Source of the DNA: Loripinus fragilis
Taxonomy: Eukaryota > Mollusca > Bivalvia > Lucinida > Lucinidae
DNA length: 64,000 bases
NCBI GenBank assembly: GCA_964019695.1
Contig: OZ026515.1
Coordinates: 139,559,549-139,623,548, forward strand
Reading direction: 5' to 3'
In this document: positions 43,234 through 54,368 of the stretch, one piece after another
Layout: each line of letters starts with the position of its first letter
How positions within the stretch are numbered: the stretch's first letter is position 1
Program-made: the position numbers and the translations under genes
Notes under the pieces: model-generated
Told to the model about the DNA's origin: nothing
Databases searched by the model: none
Seen by the model: the letters and a program-made list of their open reading frames with translations, nothing else

Positions 43234-43296
<63 letters not shown>
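43234..43296. repeat. (CT)n microsatellite
   Basis: About 31 uninterrupted CT dinucleotides. Confidence 0.97.
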
Positions 43297-43539
43297 AAAC
43301 TGGTAGGAACACTAAGAACTACAACAAACACAAAACACACATAATAGGTACAACAATGAACCAACAACAACAGCAACCGATGCCACTTGGTGGTTAATTG
43401 GGAAACGCCTTGCCCTAGATTTTGCTGTTGTTAGAACACAAAATAGATAGCTCACGTGGAGTATTCCTATCGTATGCAGTATGTGTGTGTGTAAGCATGC
43501 ATACTGTAACGTGATCCAAATCCATCACCCACCAAGTGT

Positions 43540-43905
43540 GGTTTATTGCTTATATGAGCTACCTCTACACGCATCACAAACAACAGGGTTTCTAATTTGC
43601 ATCTTGCATGGTATATCCGTACATCTAACACGTTGCATCAACCATGTAACTACACACCGTCACATCATTTTCCCTTCCCCTTCTTGAAGTCTCGTCCCGA
43701 GACTTTGCCTGAGAAATACATGGGTATAAGGCAACTCCGGTCTGACAGTACATAATCCCATCGCTGCCACCAAAGGTAACGTGAGCCGACAAGCGCACAA
43801 ACTTCGTCAACATGCTCACCTACCAAGGCTGGTTTATTGCTTATGTAAGCTACCTTTACACGCATCTTAAACAACAGGGTTGCTAATTTGCATATTGCAT
43901 CTACC
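43540..43905 (+). repeat. Direct repeat pair ~291 bp apart
   Basis: GTTTATTGCTTATATGAGCT with ACCTCTACACGCATC near 43540 recurs near 43831 (GTTTATTGCTTATGTAAGCT), both followed by AACAACAGGGTT and CTAATTTGCAT. Confidence 0.8.
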
Positions 43906-43959
43906 CGGGCCCATTAATTTCAGAGATGAAGATTTTGAATAGTTTTTACCTAACCTGGC

Positions 43960-44470
43960 ATTGAAGACATTTTGGTCATGTGACGTGGACAATTGCCAAG
44001 TCTAAAGCATGCTACCCATGAAATTCGACTTCATTGTATCGACTCCTGATCTTTGCACCCTTACTTACTTTAATTGGCCCTCTGATTTCTGAGAAAATGT
44101 ATTTGCAATCCAATAAGAGCTACCTTGGCTGACAGGTCAGGGACGTTGGACCTTTGACTGAAGAATATTAAAGAATTTGACCAAATTACCAACCTTTTTG
44201 TCATGTGACAGCAGACCATATAGTCATTTGCATGGTCTCATATAATGAATGCTTCTGATTGCTTCATATGAATTTGACTTCAATAGCATTGTGGCTATGA
44301 GAAAAACAAAAACATGTGTTTAAATATACTGATGGCAGTCCAATATGAGCAAAATTAACCGAAAGATCAAAGTTTAACCTTGACACTGTTAGGATGTAGA
44401 ATCGAGGAAACATCAGAATCAGTGATGGTTGTGTATACGCATAAATACGCAAAGGGTAAGGTGTGAACCT
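43960..44470 (-). repeat. Family K repeat relic
   Basis: AAAGAATTTGACCAAATTAC and TGTGACAGCAGACCATATAG match, inverted, 48130-48270 (TATGGTCTGCTGTCACATGA). TTGACC and CATGTGAC words are frequent. Confidence 0.6.
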
Positions 44471-46428
44471 AGTCACCTATATGAACTGAGATACGGTACA
44501 TTTTCTAATATTAGTGCAATATAAGGGCGGTTTGTCTGAGATGGAGTTCACTGTTTCTATACTTAGTAACGTGAGTATTTAGTGAAACAAGGTTTTCACG
44601 TCTTTCTCGCAAATCTTATGCATATTTTCCTATATAAGGGACGGAATTGTCCATTTGTGTTAGGGGACATAGAAAAGATACCATAGAGATATGTCGTAGA
44701 GACACTGTTTCTTTACACGAGGCAGGTACGTGAAGTTATCTATATTTGACCCAGTTTGAATTGTACATGTTTGGGCCATGGCGATTTAGTGTTTTTGCAT
44801 CGATCGCCTTGTCTCTAGCAGGTCACATTTACATGAAAAATAAGTCATCCTTTTTCTATTTTGTCGTCTGTTAAGTCGGCCAGCAATCGGTGTACAGGTT
44901 CTATAGGGCGTTTCAAATTCCGCACTTACGTATCAATCTACGCACTTGCAAAGTGCCTAAAAATCCTTTGGGACCATTCTTGTGGCTACAGTGGAGCTGT
45001 CTAGATAGACTTGGAGGATTTTTTGGGCCAAAAGTGGTCGAAGACTATGTCAAGCCTGCACATAAACCGTAATTGCATGCTGGTGGATTTACCGGAGACC
45101 AATAGCGGAATAGACATTTTTATAACTAGGTTTTAAGTTGTTGCGACTTATATTGCGTGGTTTGGAAAGACGATTTGGCTTTCGGAGAGAGTCGGCTTTC
45201 TGCAGTAACCTATGTGTGTCACATCCAGTTATATCTAACGCATGTACAAGTTAAGGGTTAGGTGCATACACTAAATAATTTCACATTAATAAGGTAATAG
45301 CTGACGCATGTACGTGTCAAGGTCAGGTACATAGACCAACATACATATGTAATTGCACATGTATGTTTAAAGATTAGGCGTTTTCACCAAAACACATGTA
45401 AAAATATTGTGCATTATTTACGCATAAAACAGCAGAAAGAATATACGCAATATTGATGTTAATATTATGCTTGACGATAGGTCATATTTATGTGTTTACT
45501 GCTGATACTGTGTGCAAGTACAAAATTAGCACATAGACAAGGTGGTGGCCAACTTGACGTTGAGACGTTACGTTGACACTGCGTTGTTCAACGTTTTCCT
45601 GGACTTTTCAAAGAGAATAAATATCAGTATTTGTAAACCTCAAAACTATCTAGATTGTGTGACCTCAAAGGGAAAAGGGCCACGGATTCTCTATGTCTCT
45701 GCTACGTTAGCGTCGCAAACCAGGGTGACGTGATGATAGCGCACTGTATATTTCGGTAGTGCGTGGGTTTGTTCATTATGACATCGGAGGTATTGTTTAG
45801 TGCTGAGACAGGCCAGTCACAAAAAAACACTTTTCCGTTTCACAAATTTAGGGGCAGAGAGAGATTCTGAGTAACCAATATTCTATTAGTAGATTATTTT
45901 TTACAGAATTGTCTCTCAGTGTCCCTCCTACATCAGGGGAAGTAAGCCGTGAAGCCATCCAATCTTAAAACTGAGGGTACAGAAAGTAGCTGATCCCCTT
46001 AGACCACTGAAAGAGTGGGATTCGGTTTTCATCTTACCAACCGGAAAAGAATATGGTCTCCAACGTGGTTTGAGTTCAACAATACAACTAGAGAGTTGTT
46101 ACAGCCTAAGGGCTAGGATCGCGCATAAGTGTTTAATGAATATGAACTGACCTAAAAGGTCAAGATCGCGTGTATCTAGGGTTATCGAATAACCAAAGAA
46201 AATTAACTAAACGTCAGAAGTACGTAGTGATTCAAATTCACCGAATAAACACAGATAAGACTGGCCCAAGAGTCAAGTGGTTGAACTACCAAATGTGATC
46301 AAAAATTTCGCGAATTGCGTAAATCGGGAATAATGAGAATAGATATCTGCAGAACAGTATAATAGAAGAGCTCATATTATAAGATCTTAAATTGTATATG
46401 TGAATTGTATATTCTTTACGTTTCTTAT
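44470..46428. other. Unidentified ~2-kb segment
   Basis: It includes a short array of ACGCATGTAC(A/G)(A/T)GTTAAGG words near 45240-45370. I recognise no gene. LTR or transposon remains cannot be excluded. Confidence 0.35.
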
Positions 46429-46541
46429 TTCTGCCTAGTTGACGTACGTCTAAAGCAGGACACTCTAAGATTGATTCTTGTAGAAACTATCTTAGAGTGG
46501 AAACTTGTCTTAGTATAGGATGGTCAACTAGCCAGAAATAA
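46429..46541. repeat. Inverted repeat TTATTTCTGCCTAGTTGAC ... GTCAACTAGCCAGAAATAA
   Basis: 19-bp outer arms enclose a second inverted pair (ACACTCTAAGATTGATT / AACTATCTTAGAGTGG). It could be a small MITE or the end of a larger unrecognised element. Confidence 0.75.
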
Positions 46542-46784
46542 TAGCGTAGGTGGTGTTTTTGTAACATTAATGTGATGTCGATGTTTTTTAGTACATAAAG
46601 TACTGAAAAGTTGTTACTAGTTGTGTGCATTATTTTTTCCTGGTAGCATTGTCAACGCATAACGGAATCTTCCAATAAAATTTCCCCTCTTTCGTCGTGA
46701 CCGGCATTATGTTGTAACATACACATAACTATGGTAATTGTCTTATTCGGTTAACCAAATGGTGCTTGGTTTCAACACCAATTG

Positions 46785-47032
46785 AAAAATCAACTTTTCA
46801 AAAGCATTCCCATTAAAATGCACTGGGAAGATGATGTGGTTAAACTAGGATCCGCATTTGAACAAGCTTGGTAGGCCCCACATCTCCAATGCTTCATATT
46901 AAGTCCCAATTTCATTGGCCTTCTGGTTCTGGAGAAGATTGTAAGTTGTTTTACCAAATTTGGGCGTGGGGCTATCTTGGTCATGTGATCAGAACTTTTT
47001 GTATAATATACTATGCACAATAAGTTTAACAA
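46785..47032 (-). repeat. Fragment of the 27-28.7 kb repeat family
   Basis: Inverted matches to CCAGAACCAGAAGGCC, CATTGGAGATGTGGGGCC, TACCAAGCTTGTTCAAATG and GATCACATGACCAAGATAG. Confidence 0.75.
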
Positions 47033-47039
47033 TTTCTTA

Positions 47040-48050
47040 TGTTTCGCATCTTTTTTGTGCTCATCTTTGTGCAGTGCCGATCAATTTCAATAGCAATGAC
47101 GAGAACAGGATCTAAGGCAAATAAAACCATGAAATTTCAGACGCAATCCTTTAAATAGGTATTTGGGGAGAGCAAGAATTGCAGAAGGGGTCAGTAAGCA
47201 AAAATCGCATCCGTTGTAAGTAATGCTAAAATGATAAGCATGTGATTTTTCGTTTGGTGGTCTTTTATCTTCCTCATGCACCATACACCTATAAAACTAT
47301 TGGTTATGTGACAGATGTGATAGAGATTTCATGCTGAAAACAATCAGCTGCCATCAATGACGTCAAAACGTAGTCATCATTTGATTAAACTTCTAATGTT
47401 AATTGGCATTTCTGTTCAACAGAGTATCAGTTTACAAAGATATCATAGGCTTACAATGTAACTCATCTTATGGTTGATTAAAACGTAAAGTTACTGAAAA
47501 ATGGTGCTACGCATTTGCGAGATAACGGTGACGTAAGATTGTATCTTTCGGCTCGTGCACTGTAGTAGTGAAGATGTTTCATTCAACAATATTTGCCTGA
47601 ATGTGTTGGAAGGCATCAAGCAGTTTTACTTGTTAATGTGGTTCAAGAAAACCCGACTAGAGACACCGTTTAAAGGCGATAACGTAAAAGCATTAGTAAA
47701 AACGTCAAATTGTGAAAACTTGGTCCTTTATTTCTCTGAGAAAGTTCAGAAAATTGCAGCATTTGCTATGCTTTTTGGTTTTCAGTGACCAAACAATCGT
47801 TTGAAAAAGGTTTCGGTTTCCCCCAATGATCAAAAATACCCACGTTACCCGCTAGGCTTAAAATTAAACGTCACTTTAGCACGGCCACTGCGTTTGGTAA
47901 TTCTGTATTTTTTAAAATGGAAAATCTTGTCAGATGTTCGGCGCTTGTATCTTCATGACAGCAAATGGAACTCGAGATCTGATGTGGATGGGCTTACCCA
48001 TACAAAACAATTGCTAAATTTATTGTGCATAGTATATTTCGTTCCCCTAC
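47040..48050. other. Intergenic, nothing recognised
   Basis: The ORFs at 47555-47788 and 47801-48055 are adjacent and open but carry no recognisable domain and no repeat identity. Confidence 0.35.
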
Positions 48051-48054
48051 CTTA

Positions 48055-48330
48055 AGGGGCCTTTGAGTTCAATTGGCCTAACGGTTTCTGAAAAAAATAT
48101 GTTTGAGTATATTTATGTGAATCCAATATGAGTAACCTCATTATTATATAATGTTATAAAACCTCTCTGCAGGTCTATTATGAAGACTATATGGTCTGCT
48201 GTCACATGATAAAAAGGTCAAATTCTTCAATATTCTTCAGAGTCGAATGTCCAACGTCTTTGGACTTTGGTATGTAGCATTGTGCATGTAGGCTCTACAA
48301 TCTATGGTTGACTAGTGATCCTAGGTTATA
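48055..48330 (+). repeat. Family K repeat relic
   Basis: GAGTTCAATTGGCCTAACGG, TATGTTTGAGTATATTTATG and the TATGGTCTGCTGTCACATGA block correspond to the inverse of 43960-44470. Confidence 0.6.
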
Positions 48331-48339
48331 CTTGATCTA

Positions 48340-49425
48340 CTTTTTGGTCTAGATAGGATCAGAACTCTGGTTTCCAAGGCAACAGATAGCTCCCATAGGG
48401 TTACAATGCGGAAATCTTGTGAGCATTCTAGCTCCTCCATTTTAATTGGGTCTTCTTCATTCTTGCAGGTAACAAGAACGACCAGAAAATCTCGGACGGG
48501 TTCGAAATTCATCAAGATTCAACCAGGTAGTGTGGAGTTAGCTACCCTTGAGCATCTAAATAAATCCCCATAGACTTAAAATGGGAGAAATGATGTGAGC
48601 GCACTTGTGCGTTCATTTTTGGCTTACAGGTAACAAGGACAACTATAAAAGCTTGGATGAGTTTGAATCATCACGAACTACTGAGTAAGCTGCCCTTGAG
48701 TGTCTGAAAATTCAATGTATAATGTTGTGAGTACTCTAGCGCATTCAATTTTAATTGTATCGTCTTCATTCAGACAGTTAGCATGGCCGGCTATAAAATC
48801 TCGAATGGGTTTGAAATCCGGCAAGATCGGACCAGGGTCTACAGAGTTAGCTGCCCTTGAATGTCTGGAAAAATTTCTATATACTTAAGGGAGAAATGTT
48901 GTAAGCACTCTAGTGAGTTCAGCTTTGGAGTGATCTTCATCATTCTTGCAGGTTACAAGGACAACCATAAAAGCTTGGGTGAGTTTGAATTTCTGCCCCA
49001 CCCCATCACCGACGATGGAGTTAGCTGCCCTTGCGCGTCTGAAAATTGATGTTCAAAGTTGTGACCACTCTAGCGTTTTCATTTTTTATAAGATCTTCTC
49101 CATTCTTACAGGTAATTAGGACAATCCTAAAAGTTTGGATGAGTTTGAATTTTGCCAAGCTCTGTCTTGAGCTGCCCTTGCGCGTCTGAAAATTGATGTT
49201 CAAAGTTGTGACCACTCTCGCACTTTCAATTTTGATTTGATATTCTTCACTCTTGTAGGTAACAAGGACATGCATAAAAGCTTGGATGAGTTAGAATTTC
49301 GTCTGAATCAACCACTGACTTTATGTGGAGTAGCTGCCATTGAGAGTCTGAAAATATACCCAAGGTTTTTCGGCCATTTTAATTCAGATTTATTTTATAC
49401 TTGCAGATAAGCAGACCTGGCATAA
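48340..49425 (-). repeat. Seven diverged ~147-173 bp units with a partly open antisense frame
   Basis: CATTCTTGCAGGTAACAAGG recurs at about 48470, 48628, 48779, 48952, 49112, 49260 and 49407, followed by AAAGCTTGGATGAGTTTGAA and GAGTTAGCTGCCCTTG. Read on the minus strand, units encode VLVTCKNEEDPIKMEE, MHVLVTYKSEEYQIKIE and VLITCKNGEDLIKNE. Only two frames are open over more than one unit. I treat it as a repeat, not a gene. Confidence 0.8.
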
Positions 49426-49429
49426 TATC

Positions 49430-50160
49430 TTGTGTTTGAATTCAGACCTGATCGCTGTTTCAAGTTTAGAGTCACCTGCCTTTGAGCATTGTAAAAAGTT
49501 GTGTCTCCAAACATTATGCCAGCTCTCAGGTGAGCGATCGTTGCCCATTGTGCTACTTGTTTACTTGTTTTACCTACTTTTTCATCAAAAGCCTCTTGTA
49601 AGCCTGAGTATGCAACATTAGGGACAAGAGCTTGTTATATTGATCTTGCCATATTTAGCTCATCTGCATTCTTGTAACCCAGTGCCAGGTGAGCTCTTCA
49701 AGGATCTGATGGTCCTCTGGTTTGTGTTTGTTTGCGTTTTTGTTGGTTTTATATTAACCAGTAATTTAAGAACCCAAAAGGCTTAATGGTCCTCCTTGTT
49801 CAATATAAGGAAATGCGACTACCATGTTTTGATAATAGATCCACAGGAATTTTAATTATTTGTTGTTGTTATGTGTTACTATTTGTGGGTATTTTAAAAC
49901 CAAAAACTGCAACACGCGATCAAGGGCCAAAAAGAAGAACAGTTATATTGTACACAAAAGACAAAGTTTGTCATTGGTGACCATTGTCCTGTTGATTCTG
50001 TACGTACTCTGTAAACAGTGCAGTTTTGCGAATTGCGTTCACTAATCGTGTGAATTAAGATCATTTGAAGTATGATAGCTTTGTTTGCAAGCAAATTTAA
50101 ATTTCTAGACAAGCAAACGATGTTAAGCCAACATAGTATCAACGTTGATATAAAGATAAA
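49430..50160. other. Intergenic, nothing recognised
   Basis: No element or supported ORF. Confidence 0.35.
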
Positions 50161-50164
50161 GAGG

Positions 50165-50405
50165 CTTTAATTAACGTCGCTTATTTGAAACCAAACAAAA
50201 AGCTCTGTAGAGCTTTTATTGCGACATAATATCTTGTTAACAGATACTAACCTGCCTAACTCTATCTTCCTAGCACAACCGCTTTTACGCGAGCGTCAGC
50301 AAGGGAGCTACAAGAACCATTTTTTACACCTTTGGTTTGGTGCGGCAGGGATTCGAACCCACGACCTCCTGCTCCGAAAGCGGACGCTTTACCTATCGGG
50401 TCGGT
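50165..50405 (-). mobile_element. tRNA-like-headed SINE
   Basis: On the minus strand, ACCCGATAGGTAAAGCGTCC (A-box like), loop TTTCGGA with TCG in anticodon position, and GTGGGTTCGAATCCCTGCCG (B box) look like a degenerate tRNA-Arg. A body and an AATAAAAGCTCTACAGAGCT tail continue for about 160 nt. The acceptor stem does not pair, so this is a SINE head and not a functional tRNA. Confidence 0.7.
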
Positions 50406-50769
50406 AATTCATATGGCTTGACGACGTCACATCGACAGTGATAGAGTTTTGTCGATGAAATGTGCTTGCTGAGAATGACCCCCCCCCCCCCCCCCCCCCG
50501 ACCATGGGTGTAGCTACCATATAAGCAAAAACGCATTTGCGTACACATTTGAACCGAAAACATGGGATCATTCTATCCCAGTGCTGAAGGTTTCATACAA
50601 AATAACCAAAATGTGTGTGTGGAATAGCAACTCTGTGTCTTATTCCAATTGTGGTAGGGTTTATATATGATGGCATACTAAGACCCCCTTTAAGGGTTTG
50701 AAGTGAAAGAGGTCCTGATTCATACAAAATTTAGTCATGTCCACCATTACCTAGAATGTACTTAACATG

Positions 50770-50834
50770 GCAAATAACGCAGTCCCTGATGAGACGCCGC
50801 GTTTTGCGGCGTCTCATCTGGGTCTACGCTATTT
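50770..50834. repeat. AAATAACGCAGTCCC hairpin, GATGAGACGCCGC type
   Basis: Perfect stem GATGAGACGCCGC/GCGGCGTCTCATC with a TTTT-containing loop. Outer arms are AAATAACGCAG and CTACGCTATTT. Confidence 0.92.
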
Positions 50835-51782
50835 ATAAATGCTCCCTTTTGGGATCTTTGTGCATAAAATGCATTAACTACGTCACCACATTGCGTACAT
50901 TGGATTTTAGGCAAGCTACGCCCCTGCTCTCCCCACAACACACACACATTATACGAGGGTAAATCGTGATCAACGACGCATTATTGATCTTTATCAGTCT
51001 AAGCCGGCTAGTTAGGATCTACAGAGTTTATTAAAACGTGTTATTTTCTGATCACAGCAGTACATAGGTTTATAATTGTGCATTGGTTATTGGAAAAATG
51101 ATTTTAGTGTACTAAAATACCCCCGCAATATGTATAAAAGTAGTCAGTTGTTGATAAGAGAACCTCATAAACCCAGGGAGGTGACAAGTGAATTGTTACA
51201 CATATTTTGGACTTTTATCAAGGCTATATTTCATAAAGTCGTGCCACTTACGCGAAAACACTTCAAACTTAAGCTCTTATCTCTGTGTACCCCGCTTTCA
51301 ATGACAAAACCGATCATCGAATTGTTCTGAAGCATGTATTGACATACCGTCAAAATTGAATTGTTGCGCTGTTAAGATTACTTTGAATTGGAAAGTTTTT
51401 ATTCAAACTGAGCGAACGCTTGTTTCCTGAATTTAGAAAGATTTAACGATTTCGGAAATAAGCGATTTCATTACAGAATCGATCAGAACAGGCGAAAGAA
51501 CATTCTGATATTTCAAGTGTAGAAGAACAAAACTAATGTAAAGCATGTTAAACTGCGGATGAATTTATTCTTCAAATTTATACGACTAGTTTAAACAGTG
51601 GGTTTTATCATCGTTTTTGAAAAGGACACGGAGTACATTGAGTGGTTACCTCCAGCGTGTATTTCTTTATCAATCACTCAATGGGATCGAAAAGGTAGAG
51701 TCTACATCTTTTAACAATTTAATAGGTCAGGTTTTGATAATTCACTATTTATCAGCTATTTAGATAACAAACCTCTTAAATA
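50835..51782. other. Region upstream of the 206-codon ORF
   Basis: It presumably holds the promoter and 5'UTR of the ORF at 51783, but no convincing TATA box or initiator stands out. No repeat is recognised. Confidence 0.35.
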
Positions 51783-52403
51783 ATGGCTGCGACCCAGGCT
51801 CTATCGCAGTCTCAGCTGATGAACGATAAATCACGAGCTTTCTCGTCGTCCGAGACTGGCCAGAAGAAGAACCAGTCTCCTGTCTATATTCCTCCAAGTG
51901 AATTCAGAATGAAACTGTTAAAGCGGATTTTGTCTGTGGACGGAACTATTGATAACAAGGCTTTGAAGAAACTGCAGAGACATTCATCAGACAGGGCTCT
52001 ACAAGCAAATATTTTGTTTCAAAATGGCGACGTCGGGACATTAATATCATTTGATCGAGTTCCAGAAAATACGCTATTTCGAGACAGATCTGACGCAGAT
52101 GAGGAGACTTTAGACAATAAACACGCGCTTCCTGCTGTACAGAACAACGAATCAGAAGAAGAAGAAAAGCCTAAAGATGGACAGAAGAAAGAACGACCTC
52201 TGAAGCTTCCGCCTATTGTTTTGCCACCTATCCATTCTATAACGCCGCGCCCCCTAGTGTTCAGAGACTATTCCGGGCCTCCATACGTACCCCCGCCCGT
52301 CACAGCGGAAGAGTGGGATGACTTGCAAGACTGTAGATATCTAAGACCTGCCATGAAGAAATTCAGAGAAGTGAATTCGGAGAAAAATAAACTAATCCTG
52401 TGA
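51783..52403 (+). CDS. Uncharacterised 206-residue single-exon protein
   Basis: This is the longest non-transposon ORF in the window, from ATGGCTGCG (good Kozak-like context, AAATAATGG) to TGA. I do not recognise the family. The N-terminus is Ser/Gln-rich. A basic, helix-prone section follows (FRMKLLKRILSVDG to about KKLQRHSSD, residues 40-70), with RHSSD as a possible phosphorylation site. Next come an acidic run (SEEEEKPKDG, about 123-132), a proline-rich hydrophobic stretch (LKLPPIVLPPIHSITPRP, about 138-155), YVPPP, and a Trp/acidic end (EEWDDLQDCRYLRP). There is no signal peptide or membrane segment. The composition suggests a largely disordered intracellular adaptor, which is inference. 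No splice sites are needed and no frame breaks are present. A perfect 30-bp palindrome lies 50 nt after the stop. An intronless retrocopy or part of a larger gene cannot be excluded. Confidence 0.7.
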   Translation: MAATQALSQSQLMNDKSRAFSSSETGQKKNQSPVYIPPSEFRMKLLKRILSVDGTIDNKALKKLQRHSSDRALQANILFQNGDVGTLISFDRVPENTLFRDRSDADEETLDNKHALPAVQNNESEEEEKPKDGQKKERPLKLPPIVLPPIHSITPRPLVFRDYSGPPYVPPPVTAEEWDDLQDCRYLRPAMKKFREVNSEKNKLIL

Positions 52404-52437
52404 GAGTTATCCCTCCAGCCAGTATACATTATTGGGT

Positions 52438-52496
52438 CACCATCGACCCGGCAGCGAAACGCCATTTAAATGGCGTTTCGCTGGTGGGACGATGGT
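52438..52496. repeat. AGCGAAACGCC hairpin in the presumed 3'UTR of the 51783 gene
   Basis: 52453-52482 is a perfect 30-bp palindrome centred on CCATTTAAATGG with arms AGCGAAACG/CGTTTCGCT. Outer arms ACCATCGACCC and GGGACGATGGT extend it. The same module sits in family-B MITEs. Confidence 0.95.
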
Positions 52497-52499
52497 GGC

Positions 52500-53598
52500 T
52501 CGCTGTTACATGCTTACTGGGCGAGCTGTGATTGAATACCTTGGAATACAGTGTAGACTCTGATGATGATAAACACCGTTACATTAAGTTATCAAAGGAT
52601 TAATTAACTGAGAAAACAATGTAAACGAAACCATACCAGATGTTGACAACGCAACTGAAAACACCGTCTGCTGAAATCGCCCGGCTGCTGTTTTCGTTTT
52701 AAATAACACATTTGTAACACAGATCAGACTGCTCCCAAGTCAGTCCGATCAGAATTCATGGCGTTTGCTTCCATGATAGTGCACTTGGAAATATGCAGCA
52801 GACCTAAAAAGCAGAAAACATTTCTAGGTGGGTTAGGGTTAAAAGAATAATGAACTACAATCTGTTGATGGTGTATGCCTTGGCACTGCAAAAGTGAAAA
52901 AAAAAACTCAGTGCTTGCTTGGAACTGAGTGTAATTATTAGTCGCTTTTTTTTGAAAGAAACCTAAGACTGTAATAAGTTCGGAAGGCGAATCTGTAAAC
53001 ATACATTATAGATCAGTGGTTAAAAATGTTTAAACTATTTTCTCTATTGGTTAACAAAAGATAGGTTGTATATAAACTAGTCAAAATAGGTTAAGCCCCC
53101 GTGTCAGTTTTTTTCTATAGACATAATGTTAACAAGTCCCAAAGATGTGTTGTTTATTTCCAAATATCAAAAACAGTTGAAAAACTTTAACGCAACTCAA
53201 GCTAGACAGCACTATCTAAGGTGTAATTACACAAAATTTCAATTGCAAATGCTGATTGGCTTTCGATATATTCGACATTTTCCAAGTTCGACATTTTCCA
53301 AGTATACCCATATTTTTGTCAATTTTACAAAATGAATAATAGGGTAGAACTGAGAGGAAACATTGCTGATATTTCGCTGAAAAAATAGTGAAAAAAAATA
53401 TGCAAAAACTGTATTCAGTGAAAATGTTATGATAAAACAAACTTGAAAGATTTTGCATTATTAATTAAGTCTATGGGAAAATTTCAGCTGGGGCTTTACT
53501 TATTTTGACTAGTTTGTCTAAGAAAGCCGTCTTTCCCACAATATATCTCACTATTGTTGGAAAATCGTTTTTACTCGAGGTTCTGAATACGTCTGGTT
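52500..53598. other. Intergenic downstream of the 206-codon ORF
   Basis: 52610-52850 holds a decayed element with CGTCTGCTGAAATCG, ACAGATCAGACTGCTCCC and GGGTTAGGGTTAAAAG, related to the piggyBac-type MITEs. The rest is AT-rich and unrecognised. Confidence 0.45.
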
Positions 53599-53877
53599 CA
53601 TGTGCGGATCTAGATGGGGGACAGGGGGTCCGGACCCCCCTTGAAAAATCACAAAAATATAGGGTTTCTTAGCAATACTGGTCTGGATCTCCTGAATATC
53701 ACAAAGCTGCCAATCCAGCATTCAATGTTGGGCCATCATCGGCACGCCAGCGAAACGACATTTAAATGGCGTTTCGCTGGCGGGCCGATGATGGCCCGCT
53801 TATAGTGGTACTTGGATCCTCCCTCCCCTCATCAACTAAAAAAAGTTGGACCCCCTCTGACAAAACTTTCTGGATTT
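53599..53877 (+). mobile_element. Family B MITE with intact AGCGAAACG hairpin
   Basis: CATGTGCGGATCTAGATGGG to TGACAAAACTTTCTGGAT. Its hairpin at 53731-53796 pairs GGCCATCATCGGCACGCC with GGCGGGCCGATGATGGCC around CATTTAAATGG. Confidence 0.88.
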
Positions 53878-53908
53878 GACTACTAATGTCGTCTGCTGAT
53901 AACTTTTG

Positions 53909-53973
53909 CAAACAGTTTGAACCAGATCAGGTCCGGCAAAACTTCGGGCCTGATCTGAATCCAAACTGTTTGG
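53909..53973. repeat. AAACAGTTTGAACC hairpin, GATCAGGTCCGGC type
   Basis: AAACAGTTTGAACCAGATCA opposite TGATCTGAATCCAAACTGTT, directly after the family-B element. Confidence 0.82.
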
Positions 53974-54368
53974 CACCTGATGTTATTCCTTAAATAAAAT
54001 TCCGAAACGTTGATTTTAAAAAGCATCAACAGACGACAAAAACATGCAACATTATACATGTATACACTAGAATCGAATGGGTAAGGTATCGAAAATTTTG
54101 CAAGTAGGATCAAGTACTAAGGGGAATACCGGTAGGCGTATTAAAGTTGTCATAATACATAAAACTATCATTATATTGAGAAATAAATCACTGATTTGTG
54201 CATATAATTGCGCCATCGCCCCCAAACAGATTAAACTCGTCTAGCCTTTTGCTAACAGACCATATCCTATTAATTGAGCTAAAGTATTCGTGTTTTGTTT
54301 TGTTCTTTGTTTTGTTTTTCGCCAAGAAGCAAAAGCACCGTAATGCGTTACCAAACAATAAACACTAA

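Noticed and set aside
50330..50405. Functional tRNA-Arg(TCG) gene on the minus strand
   Set aside because: A and B boxes and an anticodon-like loop are present, but the acceptor stem does not pair and a SINE body follows.
50477..50499. Poly-C runs (also 5647-5661 and 25631-25645) as structured elements
   Set aside because: Simple homopolymers whose length is also sensitive to sequencing error.
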